Below, piece by piece: positions 6,995-16,026 of a stretch of DNA of 64,000 bases. This stretch comes from DATJIG01 sp050260515 (GTDB lineage Bacteria > Pseudomonadota > Alphaproteobacteria > SMXQ01). How positions within the stretch are numbered: position 1 is the first letter of the stretch; the number at the start of each line of letters is the position of its first letter. The stretch is taken from positions 1 through 64,000 of the forward strand of contig JBLNCI010000013.1 of assembly GCA_050260515.1 (NCBI GenBank), in the 5' to 3' direction. The notes under the pieces were generated by a model. That model did not search any database and was not told the DNA's origin. It saw only the letters and a program-made list of their open reading frames with translations. Position numbers and translations under genes: made by a program.

Positions 6995-9220
6995 TCAAGC
7001 GCGCGCACGGTCCGGGACCGTGCGCTCGAGCCACTCGGCGAGTGCCGCGACGGGTGACGGGTCGTTGAAGGCGCGCCCCGCGCGCTCGGCGATTCGCGCA
7101 CGCATCGCGGCGCGGAACTCCCCATCCCGCACCAGCCGCACCGCGAGCGCGACGTATCCGTCGAGATCGGGCGCGATCAGCTCCGTCAGGCCGGCCATGG
7201 TGAGAATGCCGTGCGTGTGGTGAGCGCGCATAGTGTCGCCCGGCATCGTCACCACGGGCGCCCCCATCGCGAGGGCCTCGAGGGTCGAGTTGAAGCCCGA
7301 CCAGCCGAGCGAATCGATGACGACGTCGGCGGCAGCGTTGAGCGCGAGGAACGACGACTGGGAGAGGCGCGGGAGGAACAGGACGCGCCCCTCGGCGTCG
7401 AGATCGTCGGCGGCGAGCCGACGGGCGAGGCGCCGCCGCAGGACCTCGGTGATCGCGGGCGACAGGTGCGCGATGAAGACGAACGCCGCGCCGGGCAGCG
7501 CGCGAGCGATGCGCGCGACGGCTTCGTCCTGAATCGGCAGCAGCTTGAACAGCGACTGCGCGCAGACGAACACGGGCCGGCCGCTCTCCTTCAGGGCGCG
7601 CACCTGCGGCGGCACCTCGCCGGGGCGCTCCTCGGGCCAGGGATAGGACACCGACAGATTCGGCAGCCGCACGAGGCGTTCAGTGTAATGCGCGTCGGCG
7701 TTCGCCGGCTCCATGATCTCGCCGGTGAGATAGGCGTCGATCGACGGCAGCCCGCTCGTGACCGGGTGGCCGAAGCCCGTCGCCTGCACCGGCGCAAGCC
7801 ACAGCGCCGCCGGCACCTGCACCAGGGCGTCCATGCCGATGTCGAGCCAGATCAGCGCGTCGAGCCGTTCGGCCGCGATCCGCGCGATCAGCGCCTTCTG
7901 ATCGAGCCCGCCGCAGTCGATCCACCGCACGGTCCCGCGCAGCCGCTCCGTCCAGTCGTCCACCGGACCGCCGAGCCGGAAGACGGTGACCTCGAACCGG
8001 TCGCGCGGCAGATCCGTCATCCAGCAGCCGTGGCTCTTCATCACGCTATGGCGGTGAAGTGCCGACGACGCGAACCCGACGCGGATGCGTTCTCCGGCCG
8101 TGGCGCGCGACGGCCGCGCGGCATGCTCGGGATACGCGGCCTGGGCGACGCGGGTGATGAGACGCCCGTAGCGCTCCTGGAGAGGCCGAACGTCGCCGCC
8201 GGAGTAGTGAAGATAGAAGTCGGTCGCCGAGCTGACGGCAGCGAGGATCTTCGGCAGATCGGACGCGAGATGCCGCTCGACGTCGTCCGACAGCCGCGCG
8301 ATCTCGTCGGCGAAGCGCGCGCGCTCGGCGGCGATCTCGGCGTCGCTGTCATAGGCTTTCGGAAACGACAGCAGATGCGCCCACCGCGCGCGCCAGTCGC
8401 GCGGATTGGCGGCGATCAATTCGGTGAGCAGAGCGCGTCCGGGCGCCGGTTGGCCCGCGGCGATCAGCGCCGTCGCGCGACCGAACCTCGCCTGCGGATC
8501 CCCCGGCCGCACCGCCAGCGCACGGTCGAAATACCCCAGCGCCTCCTCCGGCCGGTGGTCGGTGGCGCACAACGATCCAAGCTCCGTGAGCACGTCGGGG
8601 TTGTCGGGCTGGAGCGACAGCGCCGCGCGGTACGCCGCCTCCGCTTCCGCGCGGCGCGCCTGCAGACGCAATACCGTCGCCAGCGTCGCCTGCGCGTCCG
8701 GCCATCGCGGGGCACGCCCAACTGCCTCGCGGGCGAGCCGCTCCGCCTCCGTCGCGGCCCCAGCCGCCTGCTCGGCCAGCGCAAGAGCCGCGAGCAGGTC
8801 CGGCCGCTCGGCCCCGCGCGACTCGATCTCGCGCAAACACGCGCGCGCCGCGTCCGATCGGCCACCCTGCAGAAGCACGCGCGCAAGCGCGATACGGGCA
8901 TCGATCCCCAGCGGATCGGCGACGGCAATGCTACCGAGGAGGCGTTCGGCGGACGCGAGATCGTCGCGCAGCGCGGCCACCTTGCCGTGGTTGAGCCGCC
9001 ATGGCGCGACGTCGGGCGCGACCTCGTCTGCGGCCGCCATCAGCCGGTCGGCCCCGTCGAGGTCGCCGCGCGACGCGGCGATCAGCCCGAGGTGATGCAG
9101 CGCCTCGGCGTGGCGCGGGTTCCCGTCGAGGATGCGCCGATAGATCGCCTCCGCCTCGGGGAGCCGACCGGCGCGATGGTGCGCGAAGGCGTCGGCGAGC
9201 TGTGGCTCAGCGTCGCTCAT
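6995..9220 (-). CDS. TPR protein with SPINDLY/O-GlcNAc-transferase-like C-terminal domain (copy 2)
   Basis: A 741-residue protein. Residues about 5-290 are tandem TPR helices (AEAIYRRIL, AEAAYRAALSLQPDN, ALGYFDRALAVRPGD). Residues about 370-741 form the GT41-like catalytic region of OGT/SPINDLY proteins (RVGFASSALHRHS, GHPVTSG, AQSLFKLLPIQDE, DSLGWSGFNSTLEALAMGAPVV). Bacterial members are thought to glycosylate proteins or assemble surface glycans; no acceptor is suggested here. The ATG at 9220 lies inside the last codons of the upstream paralogue (14-bp overlap), implying translational coupling. The N-terminal extension of the longer open frame is rejected because MSDAEPQLADAFAHHRAGR aligns with the N-terminus of that paralogue. 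Confidence 0.85.
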   Translation of the reverse strand: MSDAEPQLADAFAHHRAGRLPEAEAIYRRILDGNPRHAEALHHLGLIAASRGDLDGADRLMAAADEVAPDVAPWRLNHGKVAALRDDLASAERLLGSIAVADPLGIDARIALARVLLQGGRSDAARACLREIESRGAERPDLLAALALAEQAAGAATEAERLAREAVGRAPRWPDAQATLATVLRLQARRAEAEAAYRAALSLQPDNPDVLTELGSLCATDHRPEEALGYFDRALAVRPGDPQARFGRATALIAAGQPAPGRALLTELIAANPRDWRARWAHLLSFPKAYDSDAEIAAERARFADEIARLSDDVERHLASDLPKILAAVSSATDFYLHYSGGDVRPLQERYGRLITRVAQAAYPEHAARPSRATAGERIRVGFASSALHRHSVMKSHGCWMTDLPRDRFEVTVFRLGGPVDDWTERLRGTVRWIDCGGLDQKALIARIAAERLDALIWLDIGMDALVQVPAALWLAPVQATGFGHPVTSGLPSIDAYLTGEIMEPANADAHYTERLVRLPNLSVSYPWPEERPGEVPPQVRALKESGRPVFVCAQSLFKLLPIQDEAVARIARALPGAAFVFIAHLSPAITEVLRRRLARRLAADDLDAEGRVLFLPRLSQSSFLALNAAADVVIDSLGWSGFNSTLEALAMGAPVVTMPGDTMRAHHTHGILTMAGLTELIAPDLDGYVALAVRLVRDGEFRAAMRARIAERAGRAFNDPSPVAALAEWLERTVPDRARA

Positions 9221-11441
9221 GATCTCGCTCGCGCCGACGCACGCCGCTGTCGATCCACTCGGCGAATGCGGCAACCGCCGTCCCGTCGCCGAACACGCGG
9301 GACCGCCGCGCGCTGACCGCGGCCGCCATCTCCTGGCGGAGCGCCGGATCGCGCCCGAGCCGCACGGCGAGTGCCACGTACTCGTCGGGCGTCGCGGCGA
9401 CCAGATCGTCGAGTCCGGCCATCCTGAGGACGCCATAGGCATGGCGCGCGCGCACCGTCGCGCCGGGACAGGTCACCACGGGCGCGCCCATCGCCAGCGC
9501 CTCCATCGTCGAGTTGAAGCCGGACCAGCCGAACGAATCGAGGACGATGTCGGCGGCCCGGTTGGCGGCGAGGAAGTCGCTCTGGCTGAGGCGCGGCAGG
9601 AACACGACGCGGTCCTCGCCGACCCCGCGGGCGCGCAGGCGCTCCGCGACCCGGCCGCGGATCACATCCGTCACCGCCGACGCGCTGTGGGAGATGAGGA
9701 CCAGAACGGAGTCGGGCGTGCCGGCGAGGATACGGGCGAAGACGTCGTCCTGCGCCGGGATCAGCTTGAACAGCGATTGTGCGCAGAGAAACACGACGCG
9801 GCCCTGCGACCGCAGGCGCCGCATGTCCGCCGGGGCGTCCCCCACCGCGTCGGGCGGCCACGGATAGGAGACCGAGAGGTTGGGCAGGCGCACCAGCGGC
9901 TCGGTGTAGTGCCGCTCGCCGTCGGGCCCCTCCATCGCGTCGCTGGACAGGAACGCGTCCAGGGTCCGGAACCCGGTGGTGACGGGATGGCCGATGCCGA
10001 CCGCCTGCAGGGGTGCCAATCGGAGGGCTGCCGGCACCTGCACCTGCGGGTCCATGCCGATGTCGGGCCAGATCATGGCATCGAGACGCTCGGCGGCGAT
10101 CCGCGCGACCAACGCCCTCTGGTCGAGCGCCGCGCAGTCGATCCACGTCGTCCCGGCCTTCAGTTGCTCCGTCCGCCAGTCGCTCGGACCGCCGAGCTGG
10201 AACACGATGACCTCAAAACGGTCGCGCGGCAGATCGCTGATCCAGCAGCCGTGGGTCTTCATCATGCTGTGGTGATGGAGGAACGACGATGCGAAGCCGA
10301 CGCGGAGGCGTCGGCCTGCGGTCGGCGGCCGCGACAGCGCGCGCTCGGCATGCTCCGGATAGGCCGCCGCCGCGATCCGCCCGATGAGCTTGCCGTAGCG
10401 GTCCTGCAGGTCGCGGACGTCGCCGCCGGCGTAGTGCAGGTGGAACGCGGTGCCGAGCGTGAGCGCCGCCGCCATCTCCGCAGCGTCGGTGGCGAGGTGC
10501 GCCTCGACGTCGCGCTCGAGCCGCCCGAGTTCGTCGGAGAAGCGCCGGAGCTCCCCAGCGATCTCGTCGTCGCTGCGGTAGACGATGGGGAGACCGATGA
10601 GATTGGCCCAGCGGACGTTCCAGTTCCGCGGCTGCTCGGCGCAAAGCGCCTCGAGCACCGGCCGGCCTTCGGCCAGCCGTCCGACCGCGATCAGAGAGGC
10701 TCCGAGCCCGTACCGCGCCTCGATCGACGCCGGACGGACCTTCAGCGCGCGACCGAAGGTCTCGATCGCATCGTCCGGCCGCTTCAGCGACTGACAGACG
10801 AGGCCGAGGTTGACGAGCGCATCGGCGTGGTTCGGATCGACCGCCAGCGCCTCGCGGCAGGCGACCTCGGCGTCGGCGTGGCGTCCCTGACGGCGCAGGA
10901 CATAGCCGAGGTTCGTGTGGGCGTCCGGCCACTGCGGCGCTCGGCGGATCGCCTCGCGGCACAAGCGCTCCGCGTCCGCCGGAGCCCCCGTGTCCTGGGC
11001 GACGAGGCCTCGGGTGGTCAGCAGGTCCGGGCGGGCGGGCGCGAGCGCGGCCGCCCTCTCCAGCCACCGCTTCGCCTCGTCGGGCTTGCGGAGCTGCAGC
11101 AGGACCGACCCAAGCGCTATCAGGGCATCGACGTTCTCCGGCTCGCCATCGGCAACCCGCTGAAACAGGTCGCGGGCTCGTTCGAGCTCGCCCCGCAGGG
11201 CCGCGAGCCTCCCCAGGTTGAAGGTCCAGTCGGCGTTCCCGGGCGCCAGCGCGACCGAGCGCGACATCAGCTCGTCGGCCTCGGCGAGCCGTCCCTGGGC
11301 CGCCTCGACCAGCGCCAGATGATGGAGGGCGGCGGCATTCGCGGGAGCGCCCGACAGGACCGCGCGGTAGATCCTCTCGGCGTCCCGCAGCCGTCCGGCG
11401 CGGTGATGCTCGAAGGCTTCGGCGAGCGAGGCGTCCGCCAT
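9207..11441 (-). CDS. TPR protein with SPINDLY/O-GlcNAc-transferase-like C-terminal domain (copy 1)
   Basis: A 744-residue paralogue of the next gene, with the same layout: TPR array to about residue 300, then a GT41-like region (RVGFASSFLHHHS, GHPVTTG, AQSLFKLIPAQDD, DSFGWSGFNSTMEALAMGAPVV). The two share nearly every catalytic-domain motif but differ in the TPR part and C-terminus, so they are probably tandem duplicates with different targets. ATG 11441 overlaps the stop of the upstream DUF1345 gene (TGATG); a GTG one codon earlier is possible. Gene order DUF1345 - copy 1 - copy 2 on the minus strand looks like one operon. Confidence 0.85.
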   Translation of the reverse strand: MADASLAEAFEHHRAGRLRDAERIYRAVLSGAPANAAALHHLALVEAAQGRLAEADELMSRSVALAPGNADWTFNLGRLAALRGELERARDLFQRVADGEPENVDALIALGSVLLQLRKPDEAKRWLERAAALAPARPDLLTTRGLVAQDTGAPADAERLCREAIRRAPQWPDAHTNLGYVLRRQGRHADAEVACREALAVDPNHADALVNLGLVCQSLKRPDDAIETFGRALKVRPASIEARYGLGASLIAVGRLAEGRPVLEALCAEQPRNWNVRWANLIGLPIVYRSDDEIAGELRRFSDELGRLERDVEAHLATDAAEMAAALTLGTAFHLHYAGGDVRDLQDRYGKLIGRIAAAAYPEHAERALSRPPTAGRRLRVGFASSFLHHHSMMKTHGCWISDLPRDRFEVIVFQLGGPSDWRTEQLKAGTTWIDCAALDQRALVARIAAERLDAMIWPDIGMDPQVQVPAALRLAPLQAVGIGHPVTTGFRTLDAFLSSDAMEGPDGERHYTEPLVRLPNLSVSYPWPPDAVGDAPADMRRLRSQGRVVFLCAQSLFKLIPAQDDVFARILAGTPDSVLVLISHSASAVTDVIRGRVAERLRARGVGEDRVVFLPRLSQSDFLAANRAADIVLDSFGWSGFNSTMEALAMGAPVVTCPGATVRARHAYGVLRMAGLDDLVAATPDEYVALAVRLGRDPALRQEMAAAVSARRSRVFGDGTAVAAFAEWIDSGVRRRERDHERR

Positions 11442-12100
11442 CACCGCGTCAGCTCCGCGGCGGCGTTCACCGCCAACGCGAGGATCACCGCATTGAAGAA
11501 GAACGAGATGATGCCGTGCCCGAGTGTCACCCGGCGCATGCCCGACGAGCAGACCTGGACGTCGGATACCTGCGCGGTCATGGCGACAACGAACGAGTAG
11601 TAGAGAAAGTCCACCGCCACCGGCAGTTCGTCACCGGGGAAGATCAGGCCACCGGCATCGCGGCGGGGGTCGCCCTTCCGCTGCACCTGGCCGTAGTAGA
11701 GGTGCGCGTAGTGGAACGCCATCACGGTGTGGAACGTGAGCCACCCGAGCGGGACCCCGAGGATGGCGAGCGCGAGGTGCCATGCTCCCGGCGACCGGCT
11801 GTAGCCGAGCAAGGCGAAGATTGAATAGAAGCTGACGACGACCGCGAAGACGGTGATGACGATGATCACGGTGATGCCTTCGTCCTCGGACGCCGCGCGC
11901 CGGCGGAGCTGATCGGGCGTCGAGCCGGCGATGAGGAAGGCCACCGACGCGAGATAGCTGACGAAGAACGCATTGCCGGCGGCGACGGTGCGCAGCCCCG
12001 GCGGCACGCCGACCAGCGCCGGCCATACGATCGCTCCGGCGAGGGCCGAAAGATAGAAGCGGATGTGGTGGCGGAGATGACGGAGAATCGGTCCGGTCAT
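11441..12100 (-). CDS. DUF1345 integral membrane protein
   Basis: A 219-residue inner-membrane protein with about five hydrophobic segments. The DUF1345 signatures are clear: VAFLIAGSTPDQLRRRAASED after the second segment and FLYYSFVVAMTAQVSDVQV near the C-terminus, with a strongly acidic EDEG loop between. Its biochemical role is unknown in the family. Its stop overlaps the start of the downstream TPR/SPINDLY-like gene, so the two are likely co-translated. The upstream desaturase gene (stop 12116) is 15 bp away on the same strand and may head the operon. Confidence 0.88.
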   Translation of the reverse strand: MTGPILRHLRHHIRFYLSALAGAIVWPALVGVPPGLRTVAAGNAFFVSYLASVAFLIAGSTPDQLRRRAASEDEGITVIIVITVFAVVVSFYSIFALLGYSRSPGAWHLALAILGVPLGWLTFHTVMAFHYAHLYYGQVQRKGDPRRDAGGLIFPGDELPVAVDFLYYSFVVAMTAQVSDVQVCSSGMRRVTLGHGIISFFFNAVILALAVNAAAELTR

Positions 12101-12115
12101 CGTCCCTCGCCCGGA

Positions 12116-13030
12116 TCAGCGCGCCGGCAACGAGCGTTCGAGGAACCCGAGCGCATGCGACCAGTGGATGACGCGGACGCCCGCCGCCTTCTGCTGGTCG
12201 GCGATGGCCGCGTGCAGCGCCTTCATCTGCGTCCAGTGCACCTTCGGACGGTAATGATGCTCGGCGTGATAGCCGTTGTTCATCCACGTCCAGTTGTAGA
12301 GCCTGTTGTAGGTCGACACGCCCCACGCGATCGGCCGGTCGGGATCGGCGCCGAAGTGCTCGTAGAAGCCATTGAGCGACGAGAGCGACTGCCCGAGATA
12401 GTAGAACGGCACCAGCTCCAGGACGGCGCGCCAGTCGATCCACAGGAGCGCGGCATAGAACACGGCGACGATGGCGAGCTCGATCTTGGCGAAGCGCGCG
12501 TCCTCGGGGTGCTTGGCGGCGATGCGGCGCAACAGCTCGCCGGGATCGTCCCGGAAGTAGCTCTTGAACGTGTACGCCCATGGATTTTCGGGACGACCGT
12601 CCTTGCCGTAGCGATAGATCGACAGGTAGTCGATCGTCGTTCCGTCGGGCCCCGGCCGGTCCATGTTGCCGACGTGGTGCCACAGGTGGACGTAGTGATA
12701 CATCGCCTGCGAGAACCCGATCGTCACCGACAGCAGGACGCTGAACGCCCGGTTCAGCGGATGCCAGGTGAAGTACGGATTGTGGATGAAGTTATGCGCG
12801 ATCGAGTTGATGCTCCACGAGATGCTCACCGCGTAGACCGCGGCGCAGGCGAGGAACACCGGCCAGCTCGTCGCATGGAAGAACGCGACCAGCGAGACCA
12901 CCGCCGCGCAGTGAAGCACTCCGAGCACCACCGGCACCGCATCCCAGCAGGAATGGGCGAGCAGCGGGCAACTCGACTTGAGCGATCGCAGCGCCGCGGA
13001 TTGGCGCAAATTCGGTGTGGCGTCGTCCAT
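12116..13030 (-). CDS. Membrane fatty acid desaturase/hydroxylase
   Basis: A 304-residue membrane diiron oxygenase. The three histidine boxes are visible: HNFIH (79-83), HYVHLWHH (111-118) and NNGYHAEHH near residue 260, with hydrophobic helices around residues 30-75 and 205-245. It should introduce a double bond or hydroxyl into a lipid chain or carotenoid-like substrate, using an electron donor not encoded here. ATG 13030 has GGAAAGTCTCA upstream; the longer frame is rejected for lack of family-like sequence. The 183-bp divergent region towards the PQQ dehydrogenase gene contains a GGGGCC-N5-GGCCCC dyad (13112-13128). Confidence 0.85.
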   Translation of the reverse strand: MDDATPNLRQSAALRSLKSSCPLLAHSCWDAVPVVLGVLHCAAVVSLVAFFHATSWPVFLACAAVYAVSISWSINSIAHNFIHNPYFTWHPLNRAFSVLLSVTIGFSQAMYHYVHLWHHVGNMDRPGPDGTTIDYLSIYRYGKDGRPENPWAYTFKSYFRDDPGELLRRIAAKHPEDARFAKIELAIVAVFYAALLWIDWRAVLELVPFYYLGQSLSSLNGFYEHFGADPDRPIAWGVSTYNRLYNWTWMNNGYHAEHHYRPKVHWTQMKALHAAIADQQKAAGVRVIHWSHALGFLERSLPAR

Positions 13031-13213
13031 TGAGACTTTCCGTCGCGTGGGGCGGACTATAGCAGAATCGCGCTGATTTCCGCCGCGAATTGATCCGGGG
13101 GCCGCGGATCCGGGGCCCGTTTGGCCCCGCCGAAAGGCCATGCGATAGTTACGCCCCGGAGCCGCCGCCAGGCGATAACATTCCATAACGTTCCGGTGAT
13201 ATGGGAGGCATCG

Positions 13214-14620
13214 ATGGTCGATCTTCGCTGTGTGAGCGCAATGCTTTCGTTGGGGCTGCTGGTCGCGGCGGCTCCCGCCATCGCCGCCGACGCGCCGCTA
13301 CGGACCGGAAAGGACGCGTTCGGCGACTGGAAGGCCGACTCTCCCGGCGTCCGCCGCCTGATCCGCCCGCAGGATCTGCCGGAGCCCTACGCCACCGGCG
13401 CCGCCGCGTCTCGCGCCGAGCTGAAGCCGCTGCCGGCGGCGGGCCCGAAACTGCCGCCGGGCTTCAAGGCGGAGGTGATCGCCAAGGATCTGAACACGCC
13501 ACGGGTGATCCGCGTCGCCCCGGACGGGACGATCTTCGTCGCCGAATCCGGCGGACGCAACGATTTCGCGATCTCCGAGGACGCGGAATCGGTCACCGGC
13601 AAGGGCGCCATTCGCGCCATTCGCTTCAAGCCCGACGGCACCGTGGAGAGCGCCCGCTTCGCGGAGAACCTCGCCCGACCGTACGGCATCGCATTGTGGC
13701 CGGCGAACGACCCGCGATACGTCTACGTCGGCGAGACCAACCGGGTCGTGCGCTTTCCGTACAAAGCCGGATCGCTGACGGCCGCCGGGCCGATGGAGGT
13801 GGTGGTTCCGCGAATCCCCACCACCCAGCGCGGCCACTGGACCCGCGACCTCGCCTTCTCGCCCGACGGCAAGACGCTGTACATCGCGGTCGGCTCCTCG
13901 TCGAACATCGCCGACGGCATGCCGGCCGACCCGCCGGGCGGCCTCGACGCCTGGGCGAAGTCGCATGCACTCGGCGCCGCGTGGGGTCGTGAGGAACGGC
14001 GCGCCGACGTGCTGTCCGTCGATCCCGACGGCAAGAACCTGAAGGTGTTCGCGACCGGCCTGCGCAACTGCGCCGGGATGACCGTCCAGCCCGGCACCGG
14101 CGAGCTGTGGTGCGTGGTCAACGAGCGCGACGGCCTCGGGGACAATCTGCCGCCGGATTACGCGACTCACGTGCAGGCCGGGAAGTTCTACGGCTGGCCG
14201 TGGTACTACATCGGCGCGAACGAGGAGCCCTCGCTCGCCGGCAAACGCCCGGACCTGAAGAACCAGGTCACCGTGCCCGACGTGCTGTTCCAGCCGCACT
14301 CGGCGCCCCTCAACATCGTCTTCTACGAGGGCGACCAGTTCCCGTCCGAGTACAAGGGCAGCGCCTTCGTCGCGATGCACGGATCGTGGAACCGCGACCA
14401 GCGCACTGGATACAAGCTCGTGCGGCTGCCGATGAAGGACGGCAAGGCGACCGGCGAGTACGAGGACTTCCTGACCGGCCTCGTCGATCCCAACGGCGGC
14501 GTGCTCGGCCGGCCGGTGGGCCTCGCGGTCGCCAAGGACGGCTCGCTGCTGTTCTCCGAGGACGGCAACAACACCGTGTGGCGGATCAGCTACACGCGCC
14601 GGCAGGCCAGTACCCGGTAG
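13214..14620 (+). CDS. PQQ-dependent sorbosone/glucose dehydrogenase-type periplasmic protein
   Basis: A 468-residue secreted six-bladed propeller of the GSDH/sorbosone dehydrogenase family. A Sec signal (LLVAAAPAIAADA) ends near residue 25. Propeller motifs include APDGTIFVAESGGRNDF, ARPYGIALWP, GHWTRDLAFSPDGKTLYIAVGSSSN, ATGLRNCAGMTVQP and MHGSWNRDQRTGYKLVRLP. These enzymes oxidise aldoses in the periplasm with PQQ; several soluble homologues use other electron acceptors, so the substrate is open. ATG 13214 has GGGAGG 8 nt upstream. It is followed 20 bp later by the POT transporter gene on the same strand. Confidence 0.85.
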   Translation: MVDLRCVSAMLSLGLLVAAAPAIAADAPLRTGKDAFGDWKADSPGVRRLIRPQDLPEPYATGAAASRAELKPLPAAGPKLPPGFKAEVIAKDLNTPRVIRVAPDGTIFVAESGGRNDFAISEDAESVTGKGAIRAIRFKPDGTVESARFAENLARPYGIALWPANDPRYVYVGETNRVVRFPYKAGSLTAAGPMEVVVPRIPTTQRGHWTRDLAFSPDGKTLYIAVGSSSNIADGMPADPPGGLDAWAKSHALGAAWGREERRADVLSVDPDGKNLKVFATGLRNCAGMTVQPGTGELWCVVNERDGLGDNLPPDYATHVQAGKFYGWPWYYIGANEEPSLAGKRPDLKNQVTVPDVLFQPHSAPLNIVFYEGDQFPSEYKGSAFVAMHGSWNRDQRTGYKLVRLPMKDGKATGEYEDFLTGLVDPNGGVLGRPVGLAVAKDGSLLFSEDGNNTVWRISYTRRQASTR

Positions 14621-14640
14621 CCAGCGGGCACCGTCGCCGC

Positions 14641-16026
14641 ATGGAGCTTCCGCAGTCGCTCGGGAGCGTCGCCGCGTCGCCCGCCGGCGGCGACGTGCTC
14701 GGCCATCCCCGCGGCCTCTCGTTCCTGTTCGCGACCGAGATGTGGGAGCGCTTCTCGTACTACGGGATGCGCGCCCTTCTCGTGCTCTATATGGCGAACT
14801 ACCTGCTCCGCCCCGAACAGGCGGGGCACGTGGTCGGACTCGGCGGCTTCCAGCGTGCGCTCGAGGTCGTCTTCGGGCCGCTCGACGTGCAGCCGCTGTC
14901 GTCGCTGATCTACGGTCTCTACACGAGCCTCGTCTATTTCACCCCGATCATCGGCGGCCTGCTCGCCGACCGCGTTCTCGGCCAGCGCCGCACGGTGGTG
15001 ATCGGCGCGGTGTTGATGGCGATCGGCCATTTCCTGATGGCCGTCGAGGCGCTGTTCCTGTTCGCGCTGCTCGCGCTCATTCTCGGCAACGGCTGCTTCA
15101 AGCCCAACATCTCGACCCAGGTCGGCGCGCTGTACGCGCCCGGCGACCCGCGTCGCGATCGCGCGTTTTCCGTGTTCTACGTCGGCATCAACCTCGGCGC
15201 GTTCCTCGCGCCGCTGGTCTGCGGCACACTCGGCGAGCGCGCCGGCTGGCACTACGGATTCGGCGCCGCAGGCGTCGGCATGCTGATCGCGCTCGCGGTG
15301 TACCTGTGGGGCACGCGCCATCTGCCCGCCGACGAGCGCTACAAGACGGTCCCGGGCACCCGCGCCCCGCTCGGCCGCGACGACTGGAACGCGATCCTGT
15401 CGCTGATCGCGATCAGCGTCTTCGTCACGTTCTTCTGGGCCACCTACGAGCAGCAGGGGAACACGATCAACCTGTGGGCCGATCGCAACACCGATCGATC
15501 GCTCGGCATTTTCGGCGTCGCGTGGGAAATACCGACGACGTGGTTCCAGGCGTTCAATCCGTTCATGATCTTCGCGTTCACGCCGTTCGTCGTCGCGCTG
15601 TGGGGATCGCAGGCGCGCCGCCGACGCGAGCCGTCGACGCCGACGAAGATGGCGCTCGGCTGCTTCGGCGTCGCCGCCGGCAACGTGGTGATGATCGGGG
15701 CGGCATTGCAGGCCGGCACGGACGGCCAGGCGAGCTGGCTGTGGCTGCTCGTCTACTTCGCGCTGGTCACCTGGGGCGAGCTCTACGTCTCGCCGGTCGG
15801 CCTGTCGCTGGTGTCGAAGGTCGCGCCCGGATCCCTGCTGTCGATGATGATGGGCGTGTGGCTCGCCACGAGCTTCACCGGCAACTTCGTCGCCGGCTGG
15901 CTCGGCAGCTTCTGGAGTGCGATGGGAAAGGCCGAGTTCTTCGCGATGATCGCGGGCGTCGCCGGCGCCGCGGGCGTGGCCATCCTGCTCTGCGCTCGGC
16001 CGTTGCGCCGTCACCTGCGTGGCTGA
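14641..16026 (+). CDS. POT/PTR-family proton-dependent oligopeptide transporter
   Basis: A 461-residue inner-membrane MFS-type carrier for di- and tripeptides driven by protons. The N-terminal helix carries the E-x-x-E-R-F-x-Y-Y-G motif (TEMWERFSYYGMRALL), and the PTR2 signature FYVGINLGAFLAPLVCGTLGE is near residues 178-198; about 12 hydrophobic segments follow. The frame is open far upstream through the 3' end of the dehydrogenase gene; the family-like N-terminus begins at ATG 14641. The gene ends one base before the stop codon of the convergent Crp/Fnr gene. Confidence 0.9.
   Translation: MELPQSLGSVAASPAGGDVLGHPRGLSFLFATEMWERFSYYGMRALLVLYMANYLLRPEQAGHVVGLGGFQRALEVVFGPLDVQPLSSLIYGLYTSLVYFTPIIGGLLADRVLGQRRTVVIGAVLMAIGHFLMAVEALFLFALLALILGNGCFKPNISTQVGALYAPGDPRRDRAFSVFYVGINLGAFLAPLVCGTLGERAGWHYGFGAAGVGMLIALAVYLWGTRHLPADERYKTVPGTRAPLGRDDWNAILSLIAISVFVTFFWATYEQQGNTINLWADRNTDRSLGIFGVAWEIPTTWFQAFNPFMIFAFTPFVVALWGSQARRRREPSTPTKMALGCFGVAAGNVVMIGAALQAGTDGQASWLWLLVYFALVTWGELYVSPVGLSLVSKVAPGSLLSMMMGVWLATSFTGNFVAGWLGSFWSAMGKAEFFAMIAGVAGAAGVAILLCARPLRRHLRG

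Noticed and set aside
9219..11600. 793-residue open frame antisense to the SPINDLY-like gene
   Set aside because: Shadow frame; no motif, and the minus-strand protein is unambiguous.
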